From the NCBI RefSeq assembly GCF_023242365.1, contig NZ_JALLIX010000025.1, positions 34,554 to 98,553 on the forward strand: a DNA stretch of 64,000 nt, given 5' to 3'. The position numbers and the translations under genes were made by a program. This document shows, one piece after another, positions 1 through 11,070 of the stretch. The number at the start of each line of letters is the position of its first letter. Position 1 is the stretch's first letter. The notes under the pieces were generated by a model, which ran no database searches, was not told where the DNA came from, and was given only the letters and a program-made list of their open reading frames with translations. The DNA is from Pseudomonas sp. MWU13-2100 (lineage in GTDB: Bacteria; Pseudomonadota; Gammaproteobacteria; Pseudomonadales; Pseudomonadaceae).

Positions 1-1268
1 TTGGTTTTCAGCCCGCCAATCACGAACTCGTCGAGCATCGCCAGCAAACGCAGGCGCGCCTGCTCGCGGGTCTCGCCCCAGGCGATCAGCTTGCCGAGCA
101 TCGGGTCGTAGAACGGCGAGACGCTGTCGCCCTCGGCCACGCCGCTGTCAACCCGGCGCCCGGCTCCCGGCGCCGACTCGCGATAGAGCTCCAGGCACCC
201 GGTGGCCGGCAGGAAATCATGGCCCGGGTCTTCGGCATACAGACGCACTTCGATGGCATGGCCGTGCAGCGGTACCTGCGCCTGGGTGATCGGCAGCACT
301 TCACCGCAGGCCACGCGAATCTGCCAGGCCACCAGGTCGAGGCCGGTTATGGCTTCGGTGACCGGGTGCTCGACCTGCAGGCGGGTGTTCATCTCCATGA
401 AGAAGAAGTCGCCACGGGCGTCCAGCAGGAACTCCACGGTGCCGGCACCGACATAACCGATGGCCTGGGCCGCGCGCACCGCTGCCTCGCCCATGGCCTG
501 GCGCAGTTCCGCGCTCAGCCCCGGCGCCGGGGCTTCCTCGACGACTTTCTGGTGACGGCGCTGGATCGAGCAGTCGCGCTCGTTGAGGTACAGGCAGTGG
601 CCGTGCTGGTCGGCGAACACCTGGATCTCCACATGGCGCGGCTTGAGCAGGTATTTCTCCACCAGCATCCGCGAATCGCCGAAGGACGATTGCGCTTCAC
701 GCTGGGCCGAGGCCAGGGCTTCGGCTAGCTGGCTGACGTCCTCGACCACTTTCATGCCCTTGCCGCCACCGCCGGCGGTGGCCTTGAGCAGTACCGGGTA
801 GCCGATGCGCTCGGCGGCGGCGCGGAAGGTCTCCAGGTCCTGCGCGGTGCCGTGATAACCCGGCACCAGCGGTACTCCGGCGGTTTCCATCAGGGCCTTG
901 GCCGCGGACTTGCTGCCCATGGCATCGATGGCGCTGGCGGGCGGGCCGAGGAAGACCAGGCCGGCGGCCTCGATGGCCCGGGCAAAGCCGGCGTTTTCCG
1001 AAAGGAAACCGTAACCGGGGTGGATCGCCTGGGCGCCGCTGGCCTGGGCGGCGGTGATCAGCTTGTCGATCTGCAGGTAGCTCTCGGCGGCCTTGCTGCC
1101 CCCCAGGTCGACACGGATATCGGCTTCACGGCTATGCCGGGCGTCACGGTCGACGGTGCTGTGCACGGCGACGGTGGTCAGGCCCAGGGCCTTGGCGGTG
1201 CGCATCACCCGGCAGGCGATTTCGCCGCGATTGGCCACCAGGATGGAAGTGATCACGGGCGTGTTCAT
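1..1268 (-). CDS. liuD: Methylcrotonyl-CoA carboxylase, biotin-carboxylase (alpha) subunit, 3' end outside window
   Basis: Carboxylates biotin with ATP and bicarbonate so that the beta subunit can convert 3-methylcrotonyl-CoA to 3-methylglutaconyl-CoA in leucine breakdown. The frame is open from the ATG at 1268 to the window edge, about 422 residues. It starts MNTPVITSILVANRGEIACR, the biotin-carboxylase N-terminus, and shows the glycine-rich ATP-grasp loop (KATAGGGGKGM) and the EMNTRLQVEHPVTE active-site segment. The C-terminal biotinyl domain lies beyond the edge. The start codon overlaps the liuC stop (ATGA), so the two are translationally coupled. The position as last gene of liuABC supports MCC over acetyl-CoA or geranyl-CoA carboxylase. 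Confidence 0.95.
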   Translation of the reverse strand, partial: MNTPVITSILVANRGEIACRVMRTAKALGLTTVAVHSTVDRDARHSREADIRVDLGGSKAAESYLQIDKLITAAQASGAQAIHPGYGFLSENAGFARAIEAAGLVFLGPPASAIDAMGSKSAAKALMETAGVPLVPGYHGTAQDLETFRAAAERIGYPVLLKATAGGGGKGMKVVEDVSQLAEALASAQREAQSSFGDSRMLVEKYLLKPRHVEIQVFADQHGHCLYLNERDCSIQRRHQKVVEEAPAPGLSAELRQAMGEAAVRAAQAIGYVGAGTVEFLLDARGDFFFMEMNTRLQVEHPVTEAITGLDLVAWQIRVACGEVLPITQAQVPLHGHAIEVRLYAEDPGHDFLPATGCLELYRESAPGAGRRVDSGVAEGDSVSPFYDPMLGKLIAWGETREQARLRLLAMLDEFVIGGLKT

Positions 1269-2083
1269 CAGCGCGGCTCCTTGGCGGTGGACTCGGCTTG
1301 CCAGCTCGGCGGGCGTTTTTGCAGGAAGGCCCGCAAGCCTTCCTGGCCTTCGGCACTGACGCGGATGCGGGCAATGGCGTTTTCGCAATAGCGGCGCCGC
1401 GCCGGACTGAGCTCACCGCTGCCGATTTCGCGCAGCAGTTCCTTGCTGACGCGCATGGCTTGCGGGCTGTTGAGCAACAGATTGGCAGTCCAGGCTTCGA
1501 CCTGCTGCTCCAGTTCGCTGGCCGGACAGGTTTCGGACAACAGGCCCAGCTCGCGGGCCCGCAGACCGTTGAAGCGCTCGGCGGTCAGGGCGTAGCGGCG
1601 CGCGGCGCGCTCGCCGATGGCCTGGACCACGAACGGGCTGATCACCGCCGGGGCCAGGCCGATGCGCACTTCCGAGAGGCAGAACTGCGCATCGTCGCTA
1701 CCGATGGCCATGTCACAGGCACCGACCAGACCGAGGGCGCCGCCATAGGCCGCGCCCTGGACCACGGCCAGGGTCGGGATTTTCAACCTGGCCAGGTTGT
1801 ACATCAGTTCGGCCAGTTCGCGGGCGTCGTCGAGATTGGTGGCGTAGTCGAGTTGGGCCGACTGCTGCATCCAGGCCAGGTCGGCGCCGGCGCTGAAGTG
1901 CCGGCCACGGCCGCGCAGCACCAGGAAACGCAGGGCGGCGTTGCCCTGGACTTTGTCCAGGGCGAGGATCAGCTCGCGGATCATCTCGGCGTTGAAGGCG
2001 TTGTTCTTTTCTTCGCGGCTCAGCCACAAGGTGGCGAAGCCCCGGGGGTCGATCTGCAGTTCGAGGGTGTTGAAGTCGGTCAT
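1268..2083 (-). CDS. liuC: 3-methylglutaconyl-CoA hydratase (enoyl-CoA hydratase family)
   Basis: Crotonase-fold protein of 271 residues, predicted to hydrate 3-methylglutaconyl-CoA to HMG-CoA, the step between MCC and HMG-CoA lyase. The oxyanion-hole segments are visible as GRGRHFSAGADLAWM and VQGAAYGGALGLVGACD, and the second-glutamate region reads FCLSEVRIGLAPAVISP. The family alone does not fix the substrate; the position between liuB and liuD does. A single REP element lies in the 148-bp gap to liuB, and the 3' end overlaps the liuD start. Confidence 0.93.
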   Translation of the reverse strand: MTDFNTLELQIDPRGFATLWLSREEKNNAFNAEMIRELILALDKVQGNAALRFLVLRGRGRHFSAGADLAWMQQSAQLDYATNLDDARELAELMYNLARLKIPTLAVVQGAAYGGALGLVGACDMAIGSDDAQFCLSEVRIGLAPAVISPFVVQAIGERAARRYALTAERFNGLRARELGLLSETCPASELEQQVEAWTANLLLNSPQAMRVSKELLREIGSGELSPARRRYCENAIARIRVSAEGQEGLRAFLQKRPPSWQAESTAKEPR

Positions 2084-2152
2084 GGTGTCGGGTCCTGTGC
2101 AGCTTTTGTTGGCGCTGGATTGCCACTGGTGAGGATGTTGTCCTTGCCGCCG

Positions 2153-2182
2153 CCATCGCCGGCAAGCCGGCTCCTACAAGGG
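2153..2182. repeat. Single REP element between liuB and liuC
   Basis: Carries the CATCGCCGGCAAGCCGGCTC core of the second REP class found in this window. It is intra-operonic, so it may affect mRNA stability between liuB and liuC. Confidence 0.75.
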
Positions 2183-2231
2183 TTGGCGTTTTCTCCGAGC
2201 GTCTGGGCAGGCGCGAACCGGCGGCTGACGG

Positions 2232-3839
<1,608 letters not shown>

Positions 3840-3850
3840 GTGCGCGCCCC

Positions 3851-5014
3851 TCAGCGGGTTTCGTTGAACAGTTCGCGGCCGATCAGCATGCGGCGGATCT
3901 CGCTGGTGCCGGCGCCGATTTCATACAGTTTGGCGTCGCGCAGCAGGCGTCCGGCGGGGAACTCGTTGATGTAGCCGTTGCCGCCAAGGATCTGGATCGC
4001 GTCGAGGGCCATCTGGGTCGCGCGCTCGGCGCTGTAGAGGATCACCCCGGCGGCGTCCTTGCGGGTGGTCTCGCCGCGTTCGCAGGCCTGGGCCACCGCA
4101 TACAGGTAGGCGCGGCTGGCATTGAGTTGGGTGTACATGTCGGCGACCTTGCCCTGGATCAGCTGGAATTCGCCGATGCTCTGGCCGAACTGCTTGCGGT
4201 CGTGGATATAGGGCACCACCAGGTCCATGCAGGCCTGCATGATCCCGGTCGGGCCGCCGGAGAGCACCACGCGTTCGTAGTCGAGGCCGCTCATCAGCAC
4301 CTTCACGCCGCCATTGAGGACGCCGAGGATATTTTCTTCCGGCACTTCGACGTCATCGAAGAACAGCTCGCAGGTGTTGGAGCCGCGCATGCCGAGCTTG
4401 TCGAACTTGTTGCTGCGGCTGAAGCCTTTCCAGTCGCGCTCGACGATAAAGGCGGTGATGCCGTGGGCGCCCTTTTCCGGCTCGGTCTTGGCATAAATCA
4501 CATAGGTGTTGGCGTCGGGACCGTTGGTGATCCAGGTCTTGCTGCCATTGAGCACGTAGCGCTCGCCGCGTTTGTCGGCGCGCAGTTTCATCGAGACCAC
4601 GTCGGAGCCGGCGTTGGGTTCGCTCATGGCCAGGGCGCCGACATGCTCGCCGCTGATCAGCTTGGGCAGGTACTGGGTTTTCTGCTGGTGATTGCCGTTG
4701 CGGTTGATCTGGTTGACGCAGAGGTTGGAGTGGGCGCCGTAGGAAAGGGCGACCGAGGCCGAGCCGCGGCTGACTTCTTCCATCACCAGCACATGGGCCA
4801 GGTAACCCAGGCCGGCGCCGCCGTACTCTTCCGGGACCGTGATGCCGAGCAGGCCCATGTCGCCGAACTTGCGCCACATGTCGGCGGGGAACAGGTTGTC
4901 CACGTCAATCTGCGCGGCCCGCGGCGCCAGCTCCCGGGCGACAAAGGTCTGCACCTGGTCACGGAGCATGTCGAGGGTTTCACCGAGGGCGAAGTTCAGG
5001 GTCGGATAGCTCAT
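3851..5014 (-). CDS. liuA: Isovaleryl-CoA dehydrogenase
   Basis: FAD acyl-CoA dehydrogenase of 387 residues that oxidises isovaleryl-CoA to 3-methylcrotonyl-CoA, passing electrons to ETF. Family signatures are present: AMSEPNAGSDVVSMKLRA, GSKTWITNGPDANTYVIYAK, and the C-terminal QILGGNGYINEFPAGRLLRD. The segment GLDYERVVLSGGPTG carries the glutamate at the place used as catalytic base in isovaleryl-CoA dehydrogenases, rather than in the C-terminal region used by MCAD/SCAD. First gene of liuABCD, with a LiuR-type palindrome 50 bp upstream of its start. Confidence 0.96.
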   Translation of the reverse strand: MSYPTLNFALGETLDMLRDQVQTFVARELAPRAAQIDVDNLFPADMWRKFGDMGLLGITVPEEYGGAGLGYLAHVLVMEEVSRGSASVALSYGAHSNLCVNQINRNGNHQQKTQYLPKLISGEHVGALAMSEPNAGSDVVSMKLRADKRGERYVLNGSKTWITNGPDANTYVIYAKTEPEKGAHGITAFIVERDWKGFSRSNKFDKLGMRGSNTCELFFDDVEVPEENILGVLNGGVKVLMSGLDYERVVLSGGPTGIMQACMDLVVPYIHDRKQFGQSIGEFQLIQGKVADMYTQLNASRAYLYAVAQACERGETTRKDAAGVILYSAERATQMALDAIQILGGNGYINEFPAGRLLRDAKLYEIGAGTSEIRRMLIGRELFNETR

Positions 5015-5063
5015 GAGGCACCTTTTGTTATGGGTTGAGCAAGGCGTTGGTGTGGGGCGTTAT

Positions 5064-5089
5064 TCACCTTTACGTTAACGTAAAGGTGA
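5064..5089. promoter_or_regulatory. LiuR operator in front of liuABCD
   Basis: A perfect 26-bp palindrome with core CTTTACGTTAACGTAAAG. LiuR (MerR family) is known to control leucine/isovalerate genes through palindromes of this type in proteobacteria. A sister palindrome lies upstream of liuR (12560-12579), sharing the core ACGT-AT/TA-ACGT arrangement. Confidence 0.85.
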
Positions 5090-5148
5090 TGGCTCCGACT
5101 GTCAATCGGACATTTTTGCCGGACGGTCCCGTCCCGGGTGCGGTCCGT

Positions 5149-5234
5149 GTGGGAGCCGGCTTGCCGGCGATGGGGCCGGCAAGTCCGGCATCGATCTTGC
5201 GGACGTCATCGCCGGCAAGCCGGCTCCTACAGGG
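5149..5234. repeat. Paired REP element (GGAGCCGGCTTGCCGGCGAT class)
   Basis: Two inverted REP copies separated by about 40 bp, between the liuA promoter and the end of the effector-like gene. The paired hairpins could terminate or stabilise the 3' end of the mRNA upstream of liuA. Confidence 0.85.
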
Positions 5235-5255
5235 GCGGTGTCTGGCCTGAGGGAT

Positions 5256-8200
5256 TCAGCTCGCCAGCCCGTGCTCGCGTAACGCCGCTTCGGTCAGGCG
5301 CTCCAACTCGTCGTTGTACTCACGTGCGATGGCTTCATAGAGGGCCTGGTATTCGGCGTCGGTCATGCTCCGGGCAAACACCTCCGACTCGGGCTTGCCC
5401 AGGGTCGCGGCCGCCGCTTTCATCGCTGCTTCCAGCCTGGCCTTTTCATCCGCCGACAGCTTGCCGTTGTTGAACCAGCGTTCCTCTGCCGTTTGCAGAT
5501 CCACCAGTGCATCGCTCTTTTGTTCGCGCAGCGTCTCTTTCTGGCTGAGCTCCTGCAGGTACTGGATCTCCAGGTAGTCCTTCCAGAATGCCTGCTTGAC
5601 GATCTGCCTGACGGCATCCCCGGGTTGCGATTCCTGTTGCAGGATGGCCAGGTAAGCCTTGTCCAACTGGCTCTGACTGACACGGGCAACGTCCTCGTAA
5701 ACCATCTTCGAAGCCTGCCAGGGCAGTACCAGTCGCTCGGCCAGACCGACGCGATAGGCCAGGTAGATTTCCGCTTCGTCGGGATCCGCGCCCTCGGCCC
5801 TGCGCTTGGCGATCAGTGCCCGGGCGTGCCCGTTGACGCGATCCAGGCGTGCCTTGCCCTTGGCCAGTCGCAGCAGTTTCAATTCGATCCGTTGGGCCTC
5901 CGGTTCGGCATAGGCCTCATACAACAACACGTCGAAGCCCATGTCGCTGAAGGCCACGGTCATGCCGTCGACACAGGCGTCCGGTTGCGGCGCGCTGGCC
6001 TTGAGGAAGAGCTTCTCGCGCAGTGCGGTATCCTCGACTGCGGCCCGGACCATGCGCCGGACCTTGTCCACGAGGGCCGGGCGGGTGACCTTGTCCTCAT
6101 AATCGGCGGATTGTTCCAGGTCGCTGATCACCCGGAAAAATGCTTCGGACTGATCGACCGGCTCCTCGGCGGCCAGGCGCGTCCAGGCATCGCGAAAGGC
6201 CTGCTGTTCCTCGGGCGCGAGCCTGTACAACCAGGCACTCTCATCCCGTTGCACGGTGCCACGGGAGCCCCAGCGGTCATGCGCCGGTTCGTCGTCGCTG
6301 CTCAGGTCGGCTTCCGGGTCCGAGTCGGTCGGCAGGTCCAGGCCCAGGTCGATATCGGTTTCGGCATGGTAGCTCGCGACGTCGTCCAGGGCGCTGGTCC
6401 CGATGGGGTTGCCATGGAGGTTGAGGGTACTGGCGATTCGTTGGCCCCGTTGGCTGAGATTCAGCAGCGTGCTCGGCACCGTGGTGAGCTGGTTCGTACC
6501 CAGGTCCAGGCGGGCCAGGGCCGGCAGCCGCTCGTAGCCGGTCGGCCAGGTGGCGAGCCCACAGCCGTGCAGGTCGATGCGGGTCAGACCGAGCAGCGTG
6601 GAGAAATCCGGTGTGCGCCCCAGTCCCGGATTGTTGGCCAGGTTCAGATCCGTCAGACGGGTCATCGCGGACAGCAGCGCGGCGGTTTCTTCGCTCAGGA
6701 CGATATTGTTGTTGCTCAGGCTGAGGTGGGTCAGCCGGGTCATCGAACCCAGCGCCGATGGCACCTCGGTCAGGGCTCCGCCACTGAGGTACAGCCGGTT
6801 CAACTGCGGGAAATGGCCGAGGAAGCTGTTCAACCCCGTGGTGATATCCGGGTGGGCCAGGCTCAGGTACAGCTCGGTGACATGGCTGAAGTCGGCCGTG
6901 AGGACCGGCAGCCGAGCGTCGCGGTCGTAAAGGACAATGTTGAGCCGGTAACCGTCCAGGGTGGCGCGTTGGCCGGGTTCCCGGCGCCAGCATTCCTTGA
7001 AGGTTCTGGCGATATGGCTTTTGAGCATCACTGTCTCCGCGGGAGCCGGCGGTGTGCCGATCCAGGCTTCGAGTTCCGTGCACAGGGTGTTGTACTCGCT
7101 CTCCAGTTGTTCGAGGCGTTGCACCGCCGCACCTTCGTTCAGCCCGCGCAATTGGAGGAAGGTCTCGACCGCCTGCCAGGAATGCGTGGGGTAAAGGCAT
7201 TGGGCAAGCTCGGTGAAGGCCGAGGAGCGACTGCCCAGGGGCCGGCCGCCGACGCCGCGACCGCTGAGTGGATAACCGAGCCGGCCGTCGGCCAGGCGCA
7301 TCGGCGGAACGTAGCCGGGCTTGATCGGCGGCAGGCCGAGGCGTGTTCCCAGCTCCTTGGCGCTGGGCAAGGGTTGCTTGAGCACTGTTCGTTTCAGCTT
7401 GCCGGCCTCGTGGGTGCCGGGAAATCCCAGGGCCTTGCGCTCGGCGTCGGGCAGGGCGTGCAGGACGCTGCCGTACAGGTCGTCGGGGCCGTGCAGTTCC
7501 TGGCCGAGGGCATCATGGGCTTCGTAGAGATCGCCTTTTTTGACCAGCACCTTGTGAATCGTCGCCTGCTCCGGACCGAGGCTGTCGAGCAAGCGGCCAC
7601 TGAAGGACAACTCGCGTATCTCCAGGCGCACCTGCTTCGACCAGCCCGGCAGCTTGCCGAGTTGGCCCAGGATGATCCTGTCGGTGTCGGGGTTGCGCGC
7701 CGCATCGAGGTAAAGTCCCTCCACGGCCCGCCCCAGGCGCAGGTTACGGCCGTAGTGCCGGGCCTCCTCGGCGAGCCGCAAGGGCACGCGTCGCGCCTCG
7801 ACCAGCAGCTTGTACTCGGGCGGACTGGCGTGCCGGAGCAATTCCTCGGCGATGCTGCCCGGCAGGCTCGGAAAGTCGCGCCGGATCACGGCGACGGCAG
7901 GGTTCTCGGACTGGGTTCGATAGCGATAGTGCGAATCGAACAGTGCTGCCCGGCGGTTGGCGGCCTGTGCCGCGAGTTTGCGCCTGAGCGCCACGGTGCG
8001 GGCGTCCAGGCTGATGGGGCCGGCACCGAAGTCTTCGCCCAGCAAGCCGCGAATTTCCGCTTCGTCGAGTTTCTCCAGAACGTTGCGCAGCAGCTGGTTG
8101 GCATCGAGTCCTGGCCAGCCGAGGTCGATGCGTTGCAACGCTTGCACCTGGCCGGCGGGGTATTCCTTCAGCGGCACACCGTGTCGATCCAGCAGCCGCA

Positions 8201-10238
8201 GTACCTTCGAACGCGGCCAGACCGCTTCGCTGGTGAGCAATTGCAGTTCCATGTGCAGTTCGTCCAGCGAAGGGTTGGCCGCGCCACCGCTTTGCAGGCG
8301 TTGCACCAGGCGCTTGAGGTCCTGGTCGAGCTTGAAACGGGTCACGCTGTCGTCGAGCAGGGCCGGGGGCCGCTCGCGGTCCACCAGCAGCCGTCGCAGG
8401 ACATGCTCGTCGACCCCGCTCAATCGCAGAACCTGGTCCGCGGACGCCGGGTCGAGGCTGGCGGCGTCCGGGCTCAACCGGGAAAACAGCTGCGGTTTGC
8501 GCCACTGCCAGGGTTGTTCGAACTCATGGAGCCAGGTGCCCTTGCCATTGTGATGGACCAGCGGCGCATAGGCGTCAGGGTTGTTCGGGTGTTGCAGGTG
8601 GAAGCGGTTGGCCGTGGCACCGGGGTTGATCTGGTAATGGCGACCGTCCAGGCCCAGGTAGGTCTTGCCCTGATAGTGATAGAGCCCGGCGGCATCGGGC
8701 TGCAGTTCCGGCATGGCGGGCAGGGCGTGTTCATAGGGCGTCAGGTCGGCTTTCCAGAGTGCCTGTTCGCCTTGCCGCGGCTGGACCGGCTTGAGTCCTT
8801 CAATGAACGACGAACCTTCAAAATCCATGGCCAGCGCGGTTCCCAACCCCAACAGTTCGAGATTCAGCAGCACCCCGAGAAAGCCGAGTACCGCTTGCTC
8901 TTTCTCCTCATGGCGCCATTCTTCGATCCCGTTGTAGAGCTGCACGACCAATTGCGCGGCGGCGACCGCGAGCATGGCTTCGCCGAGCCCCGGTACCAGG
9001 AACAACAGGTTGACCGTCCAGTTCAGCAATGAGTGCAGGCGCGCCGTGCGGGTTTTCTTATCCTCGTCGTCGGTGGGCACCGCCGTGACCTGGGCATCGT
9101 CGAGCATCTTCACCACTTGCAGGGTGCAGAACTCGCGCAAGGCGTTTTCTCCCAGCGGGGTTTTTTCCAGGTTCAGGTTGGCGTTCGGGTCGGACTTGCG
9201 CTGTCCACTGGTTGGGTCGACGGGGCTCAGGCGCTCATTGAGGGTGTGGAACAACAGCGGTTGCGTGCGCAGGTGAACATAACGCTTGAAGACACCCTGA
9301 TGGCTTTTATCCCGCAGGTGTTCCCTGAGTTCATCGTGGAAGGCCGTGAAGGAGGGGTAGCGCTTGACGGCCTGATGCGCATCGCCCGAGCGATAAACCA
9401 CGCAGGGCGTGGCGCCGGCGACCGGGGTGCTTTGTTCGATCAGCAGGACGCCCTTGAGCACCGCGCCCCAGTCGCCGCTGCCGGGGTTGGGGAAGTCCAG
9501 CAAGGTCAGATAGCAGCATTGCACCGGGTGCTTGTTCCAGCGCGCTGCCTGGGTCGGGTCGAGCAGGCTTTGCAGCATCTGGTAGGCCGACAGGTCCAGG
9601 GCGCCTTTCATCAGGGCGATCTCCGCCTGCACTGCCAGCTCGTCGCGTTCATGTTGCTCGAAGAGCTGGTTATAGACCGGGCTTGGACGACCTTGATGGA
9701 CGGGCAGGAGAAAGCTTTCCACGTGTTGCTTGTACTGGCCACCGAGGTCGAGCTGGCGACAGAGGGCGGCGAAGTCAGCCGGCGTGATGGGGGGGTTCAG
9801 GACGCCGGTGGTCTTGCGCAGGATCGCCGAACCGCGGTCGAAGCCGAAATGGCCGGTTTCGCTGCTTTCGAAATTTTGCAGGGCGGCTTGCAGCAGGCTC
9901 TGCACGATAACGTTTTCCTGGCGTGGTTGGCCGAGGGTGGCCGCCGCAAGGATATGGACGTGCTTGAGCTGGTCCTGGTGAATGTCCAGGCCGGGGCCAT
10001 AGCGTTCCTCCAGGGCCCGGGAGAGCAGGGGGGCGGCAAAATCCCCGGCGCTTTTGAAACCGTGCAGATGGCGCGCCAGCGCGGCTTTGGAGGTCTGGCT
10101 CTGCCTGACGCGGGCGGCAAAGGCCTGGCGTCGGATCAGCGAGGCCTGGGTTAGCCACGACGGCAGCCGCTTCATGATCAGGCGATGGTTTTTGAGGGAG
10201 CGTGGTGGTGTGGCGGGGGCGGGTTGCTCGGTGCTCAT
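5256..10238 (-). CDS. Giant LRR protein with NEL-type E3 ubiquitin ligase domain (putative secreted effector, DUF6543-like N-terminus)
   Basis: 1660 residues. Visible order: basic N-terminus; a helical region resembling the DUF6543/dermonecrotic-toxin-like part of large Pseudomonas proteins, with GVLLIEQ and VVYRS near residues 262-285; hydrophobic helices at about 403-480 (LLFLVPGLGEAMLAVAAAQL, then FLGVLLNLELLGLGTALAMD); a long charged helical middle; leucine-rich repeats at about 1100-1270 (LTHLSLSNNNI, LTDLNLANNPGL, LARLDLGTNQLTTVP); and a C-terminal NEL-like region. In that region Cys1422 sits in ACVDGMTVAF, matching the C-x-D catalytic motif of IpaH/SspH ligases. Such enzymes ubiquitinate eukaryotic host proteins after delivery, so a role in plant, insect or protist interaction is inferred. 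No signal peptide, no recognisable hrp box upstream and no secretion genes nearby were seen. It sits between the two halves of the liu regulon. Confidence 0.82.
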   Translation of the reverse strand: MSTEQPAPATPPRSLKNHRLIMKRLPSWLTQASLIRRQAFAARVRQSQTSKAALARHLHGFKSAGDFAAPLLSRALEERYGPGLDIHQDQLKHVHILAAATLGQPRQENVIVQSLLQAALQNFESSETGHFGFDRGSAILRKTTGVLNPPITPADFAALCRQLDLGGQYKQHVESFLLPVHQGRPSPVYNQLFEQHERDELAVQAEIALMKGALDLSAYQMLQSLLDPTQAARWNKHPVQCCYLTLLDFPNPGSGDWGAVLKGVLLIEQSTPVAGATPCVVYRSGDAHQAVKRYPSFTAFHDELREHLRDKSHQGVFKRYVHLRTQPLLFHTLNERLSPVDPTSGQRKSDPNANLNLEKTPLGENALREFCTLQVVKMLDDAQVTAVPTDDEDKKTRTARLHSLLNWTVNLLFLVPGLGEAMLAVAAAQLVVQLYNGIEEWRHEEKEQAVLGFLGVLLNLELLGLGTALAMDFEGSSFIEGLKPVQPRQGEQALWKADLTPYEHALPAMPELQPDAAGLYHYQGKTYLGLDGRHYQINPGATANRFHLQHPNNPDAYAPLVHHNGKGTWLHEFEQPWQWRKPQLFSRLSPDAASLDPASADQVLRLSGVDEHVLRRLLVDRERPPALLDDSVTRFKLDQDLKRLVQRLQSGGAANPSLDELHMELQLLTSEAVWPRSKVLRLLDRHGVPLKEYPAGQVQALQRIDLGWPGLDANQLLRNVLEKLDEAEIRGLLGEDFGAGPISLDARTVALRRKLAAQAANRRAALFDSHYRYRTQSENPAVAVIRRDFPSLPGSIAEELLRHASPPEYKLLVEARRVPLRLAEEARHYGRNLRLGRAVEGLYLDAARNPDTDRIILGQLGKLPGWSKQVRLEIRELSFSGRLLDSLGPEQATIHKVLVKKGDLYEAHDALGQELHGPDDLYGSVLHALPDAERKALGFPGTHEAGKLKRTVLKQPLPSAKELGTRLGLPPIKPGYVPPMRLADGRLGYPLSGRGVGGRPLGSRSSAFTELAQCLYPTHSWQAVETFLQLRGLNEGAAVQRLEQLESEYNTLCTELEAWIGTPPAPAETVMLKSHIARTFKECWRREPGQRATLDGYRLNIVLYDRDARLPVLTADFSHVTELYLSLAHPDITTGLNSFLGHFPQLNRLYLSGGALTEVPSALGSMTRLTHLSLSNNNIVLSEETAALLSAMTRLTDLNLANNPGLGRTPDFSTLLGLTRIDLHGCGLATWPTGYERLPALARLDLGTNQLTTVPSTLLNLSQRGQRIASTLNLHGNPIGTSALDDVASYHAETDIDLGLDLPTDSDPEADLSSDDEPAHDRWGSRGTVQRDESAWLYRLAPEEQQAFRDAWTRLAAEEPVDQSEAFFRVISDLEQSADYEDKVTRPALVDKVRRMVRAAVEDTALREKLFLKASAPQPDACVDGMTVAFSDMGFDVLLYEAYAEPEAQRIELKLLRLAKGKARLDRVNGHARALIAKRRAEGADPDEAEIYLAYRVGLAERLVLPWQASKMVYEDVARVSQSQLDKAYLAILQQESQPGDAVRQIVKQAFWKDYLEIQYLQELSQKETLREQKSDALVDLQTAEERWFNNGKLSADEKARLEAAMKAAAATLGKPESEVFARSMTDAEYQALYEAIAREYNDELERLTEAALREHGLAS

Positions 10239-11070
10239 GACGATGGGCTTTTTCTGTGAATGGAGTGTTCAGCTTATGCCCGCCGTCAGCGGATAAAAGT
10301 TTAAAAAACTGAGCTGAATCATAAGGTTGGGATCAGTAATCTGGTTGCCGAAAATAGCCGGATATGGGCGTTGGTCTATCGTCTTGTGCTAGGGCTAGGA
10401 CGCGTCAGTCAATGAATGGAGATGTTGAAAACGCCGCGTGCGAAGGTTTCGCAGGTCATTGTGTGAAACCCGATGCGTTATTCGAATGGGCCAGTGCATT
10501 CGTTGCACCGTGCGGTAGCTGTGCATTCAGAGGGGAGGGGAATCGCACAAACACGAAGGGGAGCCGAAGCTCCCCTTGAATGTGTTGTTGTATGCTCTTT
10601 TTTTATTATTGAGGGGCGGTCTGTTGTTGTTTTTGTCAACCGTGACCCTTTCTCGCCGTTTAGGTGACCCCCATCCGGGGTCAAAGAGCAAACGTATTTT
10701 TTTGAGCGCTGATCTGCTTTATCAGGTGATCCAACCAGTTCGGGAGCTACCTTGAGGTAGTTTTATTGTTCTCTGTCCGGTTGCAGGTGACCCGAGGGTT
10801 CCCTGAAAGCACACCTTCTCCAAAAAAATCTGTTAGCTGCGTCTCTGCCGTGTTGTTTTTGTTATGTCAGAGTCGGTACGTCTTATTTTTATGGGTTTGC
10901 CGCTTTTTATTCTTGTTATGCAGGAGATATAGCAGGTGGCGTGCCAACTTTTTAAAATCCTTTAAAATCAATGTCTTGATATTTTTTGCGAACCTTTGGC
11001 CAAAGGCGATGTCGTGAATCTGTTTCCGTGTTACTCGTTTGTGTTTCCAAACGGTAACACCCGGACACAT
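10239..11070. other. Gene-free, partly AT-rich 832-bp region between effector gene and liuE
   Basis: No convincing coding sequence. From about 10590 to 11050 the composition is far more AT-rich than the surroundings, with many T-runs. It contains short palindromes (10556-10577, 10665-10683, and CCTTTGGCCAAAGG at 10993-11006). The stretch next to 10238 should hold the effector-gene promoter; I could not pick out a convincing -35/-10 or an alternative-sigma box. The composition suggests foreign or decayed DNA brought in with the effector gene. Confidence 0.6.
10556..10577. terminator. Strong GC-rich hairpin, possible terminator
   Basis: Perfect 9-bp stem AAGGGGAGC / GCTCCCCTT with a CGAA loop. 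A T-rich stretch begins about 20 nt after it on the plus strand, not directly adjacent, so a factor-independent terminator is only possible. No plus-strand gene upstream explains it. Confidence 0.35.

Noticed and set aside
5493..9032. 1179-codon open frame on the plus strand
   Set aside because: It is the mirror of the LRR/NEL gene's codon bias on the opposite strand; it has no domain, no RBS, and its composition follows the antisense of the real gene.
10239..10400. hrp box or other T3SS-type promoter before the effector gene
   Set aside because: I looked on the minus strand for GGAACC-N16-CCAC and found no match.
10766..11017. 83-codon open frame in the AT-rich gap, hydrophobic translation
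   Set aside because: No RBS, composition explained by T-richness (Phe/Leu runs), no protein family resemblance.
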